This document shows, one piece after another, positions 48,919 through 58,992 of a DNA stretch of 64,000 nucleotides; position 1 is the first letter of the stretch, and each line of letters opens with the position of its first letter. This stretch comes from Thauera butanivorans NBRC 103042 (GTDB lineage Bacteria; Pseudomonadota; Gammaproteobacteria; Burkholderiales; Rhodocyclaceae). The DNA is taken from contig NZ_BCUG01000008.1 of NCBI RefSeq assembly GCF_001591165.1, positions 103,106 through 167,105 on the forward strand. The letters are read 5' to 3'. The position numbers and the translations under genes are program-made. The notes below the pieces were generated by a model. It had not been told where the DNA came from. It was given only the letters and a program-made list of their open reading frames with translations, and did no database searches.

Positions 48919-50964
48919 TCAATTCGACCTTTGCACGTCCGACGGCAGTTGCGGATAGCGCACATAGTCCACGAGGTCCTGGATTTCCTGCGGTGGAGGC
49001 CTGGTCAGCAGGCTAACGACGACGATGGTCAGGAAACCCAGCGGCACGCCGAATACCCCGGCCGAAATCGGACTGATGTCGAACCAGGCGTTGCCCATCG
49101 AACCGCCGAAGAAGCCGTGCGTGCGCACCATGTAGAAGACCGTGACCGTCAGCCCGGCCAGCATGCCGGCGACCGCCCCGGGCCGGTTGGCCCGCTTCCA
49201 GAAGATGCCGAGCACCAGGGCCGGAAACAGCGCCGAGGCGCCGATCGAGAACGCCAGCCCGACCGTGAACAGGATGTTGTCCGGGCGCAGCGAGGCGACC
49301 CAGGCTGCCACCACGGCGACCACCAGCAACTGCGACTTGGAGATCACCAGGCGCCGATGGGCCGAGGCCGTCGGCCGCAGCACCTTGTAGTACAGGTCGT
49401 GCGAGAAGGCGTTGGAAATCGTCAGCAGCAACCCGTCGGCGGTGGACAGCGCCGCCGCCAGGCCGCCCGCCGCCACCAGCCCGGACACCACGTAGGGCAA
49501 GCCGGCGATCTCCGGCGTGGCAAGCACGATGACGTCGGTGTTCAGGCTCAGCTCGGCAAGCTGCAGGATGCCGTCGCCGTTCAGGTCCTCGATCTTCACC
49601 AGCCCGACCTTGCCCCAAGACATCACCCAGTCGGGCAGGATGTCGAGGCTGGAGCCGACGAGGTTGTGATAGACCTCCCACTTGGCGAACACCGCATAGG
49701 CCGGCGCGGTGACGTAGAGCACGAAGATGAAGAACATCGACCACAGCACCGACTTGCGCGCATCGACCACACCCGGCGTGGTGTAGTAGCGCATCAGGAT
49801 GTGGGGCAGGCCCGCAGTGCCGAGCATCAGCACGAACATCAGCGCCAGGAAGTTGTTGCGCGCGATGCGGGATTCCTCCGGCGTTTCGCCGGGATGGGCC
49901 TCCGCATGGCGCGGCGGCGGCCGGGCTCGTTCGAGTGCTTCGGCACGCGCCTTCTCCCACACCAGTTTCGCGTCACCAGGCGTGCGCGGCAAATCGCGTA
50001 GCGCACGTTCGGCCAGCGCGATCTCGCGTGCCGAGGCATTGCCCAGGCGCAGCGCATTGAGACGTTCGATCATGGCGCGGCGCTCGAGCTCGAGCGACTC
50101 CGGCAGCCGCGCTATCCGGTCGGCATAGCTTTCGGCGCGCTGGCGGTACAGCCCGCGCACCTCGACTTCGTCGGGGGCGTCGAACAAGACTTCCTCGCGC
50201 GCGCTGATCTGCTGCAGCACCGCACCATAGACCGCCTGCGGAATCGGCACGTCGGTGAGCTTGTACGACAGGATCACCACCGGCACCAGGTAGGCGATGA
50301 CCAGGATCACGTACTGCGCGACCTGGGTCCAGGTCACCGCCCGCATGCCGCCCAGGAAGGAGCACAGCAGAATGCCGGCGAGGCCGATGAACAGACCGAT
50401 CTCGAACTCGATGCTGATGAAGCGGCTGGTCACCAGGCCCACACCGTAGATCTGCGCCACCAGGTACACGAAACTGGCGAGCACCGTCGCCACCAGCCCG
50501 ACCACGCGCGCGACGTTGCCCTGATAGCGCTCGCCGAGAAAGTCCGGAATGGTGTATTGGCCGAACTTGCGCAGATAGGGCGCGATCAGCAGCGCCACCA
50601 GCACGAAGCCGCCGGTCCAACCGGTGACGAAGGCCAGCCCTTCGAAGCCGGAGAAGTACAGCGTGCCCGCCAGGCCGATGAAGGATGCCGCGCTCATCCA
50701 GTCGGCCGCAGTGGCCATGCCGTTGAACAGCGCGGGAACGCGCCGGCCGGCGACGTAGTACTCCGACACGTTCGAGGTCCGGCTCATGACGCCGATGCCG
50801 GCGTAGATCGCGATGGTGACGAACAGGAAGGTGTGGCCGATCACGCCTTGCGGCAGGCCCAGGTATTCGCCGATGGCGAGCCCGACGACGAACAGCAGGA
50901 AGATGCCTGTGTACCAGGCGTAGTAACGCTTGAGCCGGCTGGTGAAAGCGGATTGGGCGCTCAC
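48919..50964 (-). CDS. Sodium:solute symporter, VC_2705/ActP-like
   Basis: 681 aa, about 130 longer than E. coli ActP. SSS family with ~13 membrane helices; RTSNVSEYYVAGRRVPALFNGMATAADWMSAASFIGL is characteristic. Between helices (about residues 250-375) lies a charged helical insert (YRQRAESYADRIARLPESLELERRAMIERL), followed by PPPRHAEAHPGE. This is the enlarged subfamily known from Vibrio VC_2705 and found beside acs and crbS genes; acetate or another short carboxylate is the likely substrate. Last gene of the acetate regulatory operon, 40 bases after the exonuclease fusion gene. Confidence 0.9.
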   Translation of the reverse strand: MSAQSAFTSRLKRYYAWYTGIFLLFVVGLAIGEYLGLPQGVIGHTFLFVTIAIYAGIGVMSRTSNVSEYYVAGRRVPALFNGMATAADWMSAASFIGLAGTLYFSGFEGLAFVTGWTGGFVLVALLIAPYLRKFGQYTIPDFLGERYQGNVARVVGLVATVLASFVYLVAQIYGVGLVTSRFISIEFEIGLFIGLAGILLCSFLGGMRAVTWTQVAQYVILVIAYLVPVVILSYKLTDVPIPQAVYGAVLQQISAREEVLFDAPDEVEVRGLYRQRAESYADRIARLPESLELERRAMIERLNALRLGNASAREIALAERALRDLPRTPGDAKLVWEKARAEALERARPPPRHAEAHPGETPEESRIARNNFLALMFVLMLGTAGLPHILMRYYTTPGVVDARKSVLWSMFFIFVLYVTAPAYAVFAKWEVYHNLVGSSLDILPDWVMSWGKVGLVKIEDLNGDGILQLAELSLNTDVIVLATPEIAGLPYVVSGLVAAGGLAAALSTADGLLLTISNAFSHDLYYKVLRPTASAHRRLVISKSQLLVVAVVAAWVASLRPDNILFTVGLAFSIGASALFPALVLGIFWKRANRPGAVAGMLAGLTVTVFYMVRTHGFFGGSMGNAWFDISPISAGVFGVPLGFLTIVVVSLLTRPPPQEIQDLVDYVRYPQLPSDVQRSN

Positions 50965-51004
50965 GGTCTATCCCGCCCGAAGGCGCCGGCTGGGGTGCGA
51001 TGCA

Positions 51005-53203
51005 TTAATACTTGATCCGTGCGTAGTAGGTCTGCTCCGCGGCTTCGCGCGCCTCGCGCAGGGTCCGGATGCCCTTGTCCGCCAGCAGCGGAACGAGTTT
51101 CAGGAAGACCTCGGCGGTGACGATGGCGTCGCCGAGCGCGGTATGCCGGCCGACGATCGTCAGGCCGAGCCGCTCGGCGATCGCCTCCAGGCGGTGCGAC
51201 TCCTGGTTCGGATGCACCACCGCCGACAGCAGCAGAGTATCGAGCACCGGCTGGTCGAAGCGCAAGCCGGTCGCTTCTTCCTTGAGCTGCAGGAAGCGCA
51301 TGTCGAAAGCGGCATTGTGGGCGATCAGCACGGTATCGGCGGCAAAGGCATGGAAAGCCGGCAATACCGTGTCGATCGCGGGCTGTCCCTTCAGCATCTC
51401 CTCGGTGATGCCGTGGATCTCCGCCGACGCCGCCGCAAGCGGCCTGCGCGGGTCGATCAGCTGCTCGAAGGATTCGTTGCGCAGCAGCTTGCCGTTGAGG
51501 ATGCGGGTGGCGCCGATCTGGATGATCTCGTCGCCCTGCGAAGGGTTGAGCCCGGTGGTTTCGGTATCGAATACCGTGAACACCAGCTCGGTCAGCGGAC
51601 GGTCCTCGATCCCGTGCGATTTCTCCGACCAGGCGAAAAGGTCGAAATCGTAGTATTCCGGCCGGCTCTCGCCGCGCAGGAACAGCTCGGCCTCGGCCTG
51701 CTCCTGCGGCACGGCGGCGGGCAGCAGCACGCGGAAGAAGGCGCGGTGGCGGACTTTCTCGCGCTCCAGCCACATTTCGCCGTCGTGGCGATCGATGACG
51801 TCGCGCACCGTCAGCGGGCTGCTTTCGTCCTCGATCCGCATCGGCTCGAGCTCCCAGCTCATCACCGTCTCGGTGCTCATCGCCTGGCCCGACCAGATCA
51901 GGTCGAGGTGCACCAGGCGCCCGGCCGCGGTGAGGCGGAAGCGGACTTCGCGTACCTCGAACTCGTCGGACAGGCGGCTCGCCAGATAGGTCAGGGCCTG
52001 GATCAGCGAGAAGCTATCGACCTTCACCCACAGGTTTTCATCGATCTCCTCGAGCTTGGTGCGCAACTCGATGCGCTGCTCGATGCGGCGCTGGACGGCC
52101 GCGACCAGGTCGGCGCCGAGCATTTCCTCCAGCGGCCAGCGCGCCTTCAGCGAATCGGCGAAGGCCTCGGCGGTCTCGTTGAGACGCTGGCTCATGCCTT
52201 GCACCTCGTCGCGGATCACGCGGCGGAAGCGGTCGCGCATGTCGTCGGGCAGGTCGCCGTACTCGAGCATTTCCGCCGCCGCCCGCACGTTCGCCAGCGC
52301 GGCGCGGTTGCCTTCGGTCAGGTTGTGCAGCATCTGGTCGCGGCGCGACTCGGTCTCGAAGTTGCGGGTGATGTTGTCGAGCATCAGGATGAAGCCGGTC
52401 TGCGTGCGCTCGGCCTCCTCCCCGCCCGCGCCTTCACCTTCCCCCTGCGGCTTCGCCACCGACAGCACCGGCGCCATCTGCACCCGCAGCAGTTGCCCCG
52501 CACGCGTGGTGGTGACGAAGTTGGCCTGCGGCTGGGCGGCACCGCGCCTGAGGCGCTGCTGGATGGTTTCGAGCGCATGGGCGATCAGGTTGCGCTCGAA
52601 CACCGCGTAGATCGAACGGCCGAGGCCGATCAGTTCGCCGCCGCCGGCCACGCCCGGCGCGTCGGACAAGGCACGGAACTGCATGCGCGCGCGGTTGTTG
52701 TAAAGCAGGATGCGGCCGTCCAGGTTGCACACCACCACGCTCTGGGTCAGCTCGGACATCAGCGCGGCGAGGCGGTTCTTCTCCTGCTCGACCGAATCCT
52801 TGGCCCGGGCGATCTGCGCCTCGACGTCGGCAAGGATCTCGTCGCGCTGGCTTGCCAGCTCGTTCGCCGCGCTCGCCAGCATCCGCACTTCGGGCGGCCC
52901 TTCGGGCTGGACGCGGAAACCGCGGTTGGCGCCGAGCATCAGGCGCAGGTTCTCCGCCATCCGCAGCAGGCCTTGCACGTACTGGCGAAACAGGATGCGC
53001 AGCACACCGACGCCGGCGGCGAAACCCACGATGGTCAGCATCGTGCCGATACCGAGATGGGGCAGCAGGACCTCGGTCAACTGCTGCCGGCCTTCGTCAT
53101 GCGTCTCGAGCCAGACGATCAGGGCAGTGAGAACGAACGGGCCGGTCATCAACAGGCCGAGAACGACGACCGCGAGGGCAAAGCGCGTGCGGGCCGACAT
53201 CAT
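51005..53203 (-). CDS. Membrane sensor with degenerate histidine-kinase module fused to a DEDDh 3'-5' exonuclease
   Basis: 732 aa. Two N-terminal membrane helices (VVVLGLLMTGPFVLTALIVWL and GIGTMLTIVGFAAGVGVLRIL), a HAMP-like/coiled region, a PAS domain (about 150-290, VVVCNLDGRILLYNNRARMQF), and a kinase-like region (about 295-500). There the phospho-acceptor block reads MLHNLTEGNRAALANVRAAAEML, not a standard H-E-L-R-T-P box, and no DxGxG nucleotide motif is evident. The last ~190 residues are a PolC/DnaQ-type exonuclease: ExoI FDTETTG (Asp546/Glu548), ExoII AHNAAFDMRFL, ExoIII HTALGD. It sits between crbS-type genes and the symporter. Role inferred as signalling; nuclease residues appear intact. 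Confidence 0.88.
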   Translation of the reverse strand: MMSARTRFALAVVVLGLLMTGPFVLTALIVWLETHDEGRQQLTEVLLPHLGIGTMLTIVGFAAGVGVLRILFRQYVQGLLRMAENLRLMLGANRGFRVQPEGPPEVRMLASAANELASQRDEILADVEAQIARAKDSVEQEKNRLAALMSELTQSVVVCNLDGRILLYNNRARMQFRALSDAPGVAGGGELIGLGRSIYAVFERNLIAHALETIQQRLRRGAAQPQANFVTTTRAGQLLRVQMAPVLSVAKPQGEGEGAGGEEAERTQTGFILMLDNITRNFETESRRDQMLHNLTEGNRAALANVRAAAEMLEYGDLPDDMRDRFRRVIRDEVQGMSQRLNETAEAFADSLKARWPLEEMLGADLVAAVQRRIEQRIELRTKLEEIDENLWVKVDSFSLIQALTYLASRLSDEFEVREVRFRLTAAGRLVHLDLIWSGQAMSTETVMSWELEPMRIEDESSPLTVRDVIDRHDGEMWLEREKVRHRAFFRVLLPAAVPQEQAEAELFLRGESRPEYYDFDLFAWSEKSHGIEDRPLTELVFTVFDTETTGLNPSQGDEIIQIGATRILNGKLLRNESFEQLIDPRRPLAAASAEIHGITEEMLKGQPAIDTVLPAFHAFAADTVLIAHNAAFDMRFLQLKEEATGLRFDQPVLDTLLLSAVVHPNQESHRLEAIAERLGLTIVGRHTALGDAIVTAEVFLKLVPLLADKGIRTLREAREAAEQTYYARIKY

Positions 53204-53206
53204 CGT

Positions 53207-53575
53207 TCAGCCTCCCAGCAGGCTGCGGACCTTCTCCACCAGCTCCTTGGTCGAGAACGGCTTGGTCATGTAGGCATCGGCGCCGAGCGCCAGCCCTTTC
53301 GCCACCTCGGTGTCGCGCCCCTTGGCGGTCAGCATCAGGATGCGGACCGCCGCCATGGCCGGATCGGCCTTGATTTCCTGACAGACCTCGAAACCGCTCT
53401 TCTTCGGCATCATCACGTCCAGCAGGACGAGGTCCGGATGATCGCTGCGGATCCGCCGTGCCGCCTCTTCGCCATCGTTCGCCACCAGCACCTCGAAACC
53501 CTCGCGCTTCATGAGGAACTCCAGGGATATGACGATGTTTTGTTCGTCGTCTGCGATCAGGATCTTCTTGGTCAT
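53207..53575 (-). CDS. Single-domain response regulator of the acetate cluster
   Basis: 122 aa from ATG 53575. A stand-alone receiver: acidic pocket DDEQN (Asp9/Asp10), phospho-acceptor Asp53 (LVLLDVMMP), Thr83 region and Lys105 (YMTKPF). No output domain follows. It lies 31 bases after the CrbS-like kinase gene and 3 bases before the sensor-exonuclease gene, so it is its likely partner. In gammaproteobacterial CrbS/R the regulator has a LuxR-type DNA-binding domain; here that is missing, so output must be by protein contact. Confidence 0.93.
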   Translation of the reverse strand: MTKKILIADDEQNIVISLEFLMKREGFEVLVANDGEEAARRIRSDHPDLVLLDVMMPKKSGFEVCQEIKADPAMAAVRILMLTAKGRDTEVAKGLALGADAYMTKPFSTKELVEKVRSLLGG

Positions 53576-53606
53576 GCTCTTCTCCTCCCTCCTGCGCCAT
53601 TCTATG

Positions 53607-56348
53607 TCATTCGCCGTCCGCGGCAGGCGGCAAGGGAAGCTCGAACGAGAAAGTCGCGCCGTCTCCGGGTATCGACTCCAGCCACAAGCGGCCGCCGAAA
53701 TGCTCGACGATCTGGCGACTGATCGGCAAGCCCAGCCCGGTGCCCTGCGGGCGCGAGCGCTCGTCCCCACCCTGCCTGAACTTCTGGAAGATCACCGCTT
53801 CGAGCTCGGGCGCAATGCCCGGCCCGTTGTCACGCACATCGACCCTGATCCGGCCCTCGTCGGCAGTCAACCGCACATCGACGCGCCCACCCTGCGCCGG
53901 CACGAACTTGGCCGCATTCGACAGCAGGTTGAGCATCACCTGCAACAGGCGGTCGTGATCGGCGCGCAGCATCGGCACCGCGTCGGGCAGCTCGAGCCCG
54001 ATCTCGGCATCGCGATCCCGGAACAGCTGCCGTGTCGCCTCGATGGCATGCGTCACCAGTTCGCGCATGTCGATGTCGGTGTTGTGCCACTCCGCATGGC
54101 CGGCTTCGATCTTGGCCAGATCGAGCACCTGGTTGACCAGGCGCGTCAGGCGTACCGTCTCGGACACGATGATGCCGAGAAAGCGCTGGCGGTCGTCGAC
54201 GTCGATGTCCGGGTCGTCGAGCATCATCTCGGACAGCGCCCGGATCGAAGTCAGCGGCGTGCGCAGCTCGTGCGTGACCGAAGACATGAAGTCGTCCTTC
54301 AGCCGGTCGAGCTCCTTCAGCTTGTCGTTGGCCGCGCGCAGTTCGGCCGTGGCCGCTTCGAGCTCGCGCGACTTCTCCTCGAGCTGGTGCGAGTAGGCCC
54401 TCACCTGCGAAGCTTCGTCGAGGATGTCCATGACCTCGCCCAGGCCGAGCGGCTCTTCCTGCACCACGGTCGACACCATGACGCGGGCCGAGGCGCTGCC
54501 GATCGCGCCGGCAAGCAGCGACTCGGCGAAGTGGACCAGGTCGGGGTCCGCCTTCAGCTTGTCCATGCCGTCCACGCCGCGGCTGCGGGCGTAGGTACGG
54601 AAAGCCTCCTCGGTGCGGCGCTGCCCCAGGAAGCGGGCGACCAGCGGAATCAGGTCGGCGACTTCCGCACGGCCGCGCCAGAAGCCCGCCGGCGGGCTGT
54701 CGCCGCGGCGGAAGACATTGACGAACAAGGCGCCCTGCCCGGCTTCGGCCGTGGTCGGGACGCGCAGCAGCGACACGAACACGTAGCAGCCGATGTTGGC
54801 GAACAGGCTCCAGAACAGCGCATGGCTGATGTTGTCGAGCCCGGCAAGGCCGAACAGCTGTTCCGGCCGCAGCCAGGCCAGGCCGAACAGCCCGTCGTCG
54901 AGGAAGGCCGGATCCAGCCAGCCGGACTTGGCGAAGGACGGCAACAGCAAGGTGTAGGCCCACACCAGGAAACCCGCGAGCAAGCCGGCGAACGCCCCGT
55001 CGCGCGTACCGTTGCGCCAGTACATGCCGCCCAGCATCGCCGGCGCGAACTGGGCGACGGCGGCGAAGCTGATCAGGCCGATGCTGACCAGCGCATAGGC
55101 TTCGCCGGCGAGGCGGAAGTACAGGTAGCCGAGCAGCAGCACGCCGACGATCGCGCCGCGGCGGATGCCGAGCAGCAGCCGGGTCAGGTCGCGCTGCGCC
55201 GACAGCCCCAGCCGGCGGCTGCGCAGCAGGATCGGCATCACCAGGTCGTTGCACACCATCGTCGACAGCGCGATGGCTTCGACGATGACCATGCCGGTGG
55301 CTGCCGACAGGCCGCCGATGAACACGAACAGCGCCAGCGCGGCGTTGTCGTGCGCCAGCGGCAGCGTCAGCACGAAAGTATCCGGATCGACCGTGCCCTG
55401 GCCGAAATGCAGCAGGCCGCCGAGCGCGATCGGGATCACGAAGATATTGATCGCCAGCAGATAGGCCGGAAACAGCCAGGTCGCGCGCCGCAGATGCTGC
55501 TCATTGACGTTCTCCACCACCGCGATCTGGAACTGGCGCGGCAGGAAGATGACCGACAGCATCGCCAGCAACACGTGTGCGAACCAGCCGCCGTAGCCGA
55601 TCTTCCCGGTGCTATCGAAAACGAGCAGGCTGGCAAGATCCGGATGCGCCGCAGCCCGTGCGTAGAGATCGCCGAAGCCGTCGTACAGCCCGTAGGTGAC
55701 ATAGACCCCCACCGCCAGGAAGGCCAGCAGCTTCACCACCGACTCGAAGGCGATCGCCGCGACCATGCCCTCGTGCCGCTCGGTGGTATCGAGGTGGCGG
55801 GTGCCAAACAGCACAGTGAAGGCCGCCAGCGTCAGGGCGATGTAGAGCGTGCTGTCCATCCACCACGCCACCGACTCGCCGACCGGCAGCGGGCTGGCAG
55901 CATCTTCGGCCAGCAGCGCATAGGCGCTGGAAATGGCCTTGAGCTGCAGCGCGATGTAGGGAACGATGCCGACGACGGCAATGACCGTGACGAGCCCGCC
56001 CAGCATGTGGCTCTTGCCGTAGCGCGAAGCGATGAAGTCGGCGATCGAGGTGATCCGGTGGCTGCGCGCGATGCGGATCATCTTCAGCACCACCAGCCAC
56101 GCCAGGGCCATGCCCAGCGTGGGGCCGAGATAGGTCGGCAGGAACCAGATGCCGCCCGAAGCGGCGCGGCCGACACTGCCGAAATAGGTCCAGGCCGTAC
56201 AGTAGACGGCCAGCGACAGGCCGTAAGTCCAGGCGTTGTCGATGACCGAGCGCCCCTGGTCGGCGCGGCGGTCGCCGAAATAGGCCACCGCGAAAAGCGT
56301 CAGCAGATAGGCGAAGGAAGTGCCGATGATGAGCCAGCCCGGAAGCAT
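53607..56348 (-). CDS. crbS: Symporter-fused sensor histidine kinase, CrbS/MxtR-like
   Basis: 913 aa. The N-terminal ~500 residues form an SLC5-type transporter domain (~13 helices; NAWTYGLSLAVYCTAWTYFGSVGRAASGG, RHLDTTERHEGMVAAIAFES, FLPRQFQIAVVENV). Then come a STAC-like linker, a coiled coil, an HisKA box with His693 (SSVTHELRTPL), an N-box RLLQVMLNLLSNA, and G boxes RDNGPGI and GTGLGLPIS. CrbS-type kinases control acs (acetate assimilation) with regulator CrbR in Vibrio and Pseudomonas. The acs gene is indeed next upstream. The symbol is by analogy; orthology is not proven. Confidence 0.9.
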   Translation of the reverse strand: MLPGWLIIGTSFAYLLTLFAVAYFGDRRADQGRSVIDNAWTYGLSLAVYCTAWTYFGSVGRAASGGIWFLPTYLGPTLGMALAWLVVLKMIRIARSHRITSIADFIASRYGKSHMLGGLVTVIAVVGIVPYIALQLKAISSAYALLAEDAASPLPVGESVAWWMDSTLYIALTLAAFTVLFGTRHLDTTERHEGMVAAIAFESVVKLLAFLAVGVYVTYGLYDGFGDLYARAAAHPDLASLLVFDSTGKIGYGGWFAHVLLAMLSVIFLPRQFQIAVVENVNEQHLRRATWLFPAYLLAINIFVIPIALGGLLHFGQGTVDPDTFVLTLPLAHDNAALALFVFIGGLSAATGMVIVEAIALSTMVCNDLVMPILLRSRRLGLSAQRDLTRLLLGIRRGAIVGVLLLGYLYFRLAGEAYALVSIGLISFAAVAQFAPAMLGGMYWRNGTRDGAFAGLLAGFLVWAYTLLLPSFAKSGWLDPAFLDDGLFGLAWLRPEQLFGLAGLDNISHALFWSLFANIGCYVFVSLLRVPTTAEAGQGALFVNVFRRGDSPPAGFWRGRAEVADLIPLVARFLGQRRTEEAFRTYARSRGVDGMDKLKADPDLVHFAESLLAGAIGSASARVMVSTVVQEEPLGLGEVMDILDEASQVRAYSHQLEEKSRELEAATAELRAANDKLKELDRLKDDFMSSVTHELRTPLTSIRALSEMMLDDPDIDVDDRQRFLGIIVSETVRLTRLVNQVLDLAKIEAGHAEWHNTDIDMRELVTHAIEATRQLFRDRDAEIGLELPDAVPMLRADHDRLLQVMLNLLSNAAKFVPAQGGRVDVRLTADEGRIRVDVRDNGPGIAPELEAVIFQKFRQGGDERSRPQGTGLGLPISRQIVEHFGGRLWLESIPGDGATFSFELPLPPAADGE

Positions 56349-56358
56349 CCGCCTGCCC

Positions 56359-56556
56359 TCAGCGCGCGCCGCGCTCGACGATCCAGCCCACGGCGGCGAT
56401 CAGTCCGCCCCAGACCGTGAACAGGTACACATGCAGCAGCGGCAGCCCGAACAAGGTCACGGGCCGGTCGAACAGCGACAGCAACGGAAAATTGAGCAAC
56501 AGGACGCCCGCGATGAACATCGCGACCAGCCGTTGCCCGGCAAGTCCCTTGCGCAT
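56359..56556 (-). CDS. Small two-helix membrane protein upstream of crbS
   Basis: 65 aa from ATG 56556 (GGAGG six bases before it; the ATG at 56559 is equally in frame). Two hydrophobic segments: LVAMFIAGVLLLNFPLLSLF and LLHVYLFTVWGGLIAAVGWIV, with a basic N-terminus. It ends 10 bases before the kinase gene, so it is co-translated. Small proteins of this shape commonly precede SLC5-type transporter or kinase genes. It may be a transporter subunit, as for the DUF485/DUF4212 proteins beside ActP-like symporters, but I cannot assign a family. Confidence 0.75.
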   Translation of the reverse strand: MRKGLAGQRLVAMFIAGVLLLNFPLLSLFDRPVTLFGLPLLHVYLFTVWGGLIAAVGWIVERGAR

Positions 56557-56584
56557 CATGCCCCTCCCATGATGACCGCTCCGG

Positions 56585-56629
56585 CAAAAAACGAATGCGC
56601 CCCCCGCTCTTGCGGCAGGTTGGGCGCAT
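56585..56629 (-). terminator. Terminator between acs and the crbS operon
   Basis: On the minus strand a stem ATGCGCCC (56629-56622)/GGGCGCAT (56602-56595) is followed by TCGTTTTTTG. A second hairpin with arms GCCGGGC/GCCCGGC lies near 56713-56733, just after the acs stop. Together they separate acs from the regulator genes. Confidence 0.75.
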
Positions 56630-56749
56630 CGCACGTACGGGCGGCGGCATCGAGCACGCCGCTCCCTCTCCCCCGCCCGGCTTCATGGCCGGACCTTCCC
56701 TTGTTCCTGTGCCGGCCGGGCTCTTGCGGCCCGGCTCGGCCGAACTGCC

Positions 56750-58714
<1,965 letters not shown>

Positions 58715-58854
58715 GCTCACCTCTCCTCAACTGATCAAATGGTTGAAGCTGACCCCTTGCGGGTCGTCGACCGGTTGGTTCCGGCCTTGAAATGGTTGCG
58801 GCAGCCACGCTCCCGCCGGCTAGCGCCGAATTCGGCACATTTAAGAATATGTAT

Positions 58855-58873
58855 CTTACACAGGACTTACACA
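58855..58873 (-). promoter_or_regulatory. acs upstream region with CTTACACA direct repeats
   Basis: CTTACACA at 58855-58862 and 58866-58873, an 11-base period. On the minus strand the second half overlaps a candidate acs promoter (TTGTGT, 17 bases, CATATT). The repeats may be an activator site on one face of the helix. Toward fumarase a TAAAAT box lies near 58918. The remaining intergenic sequence shows nothing else. Confidence 0.5.
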
Positions 58874-58992
58874 AGCCCCTGCCCTGCATCGACGACATGG
58901 CCGGCGCACGGCGATGCTAAAATTCGCCGGTCGATCGAAGTCCGATCCAATCTCGGCATTCTGCCCCCACGCCATCCCGGAGACCAAGCGCC

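Noticed and set aside
53511..56420. Plus-strand open frame of 969 codons
   Set aside because: Antisense to the CrbS-like kinase gene; composition is Arg/Gln/His-rich shadow sequence.
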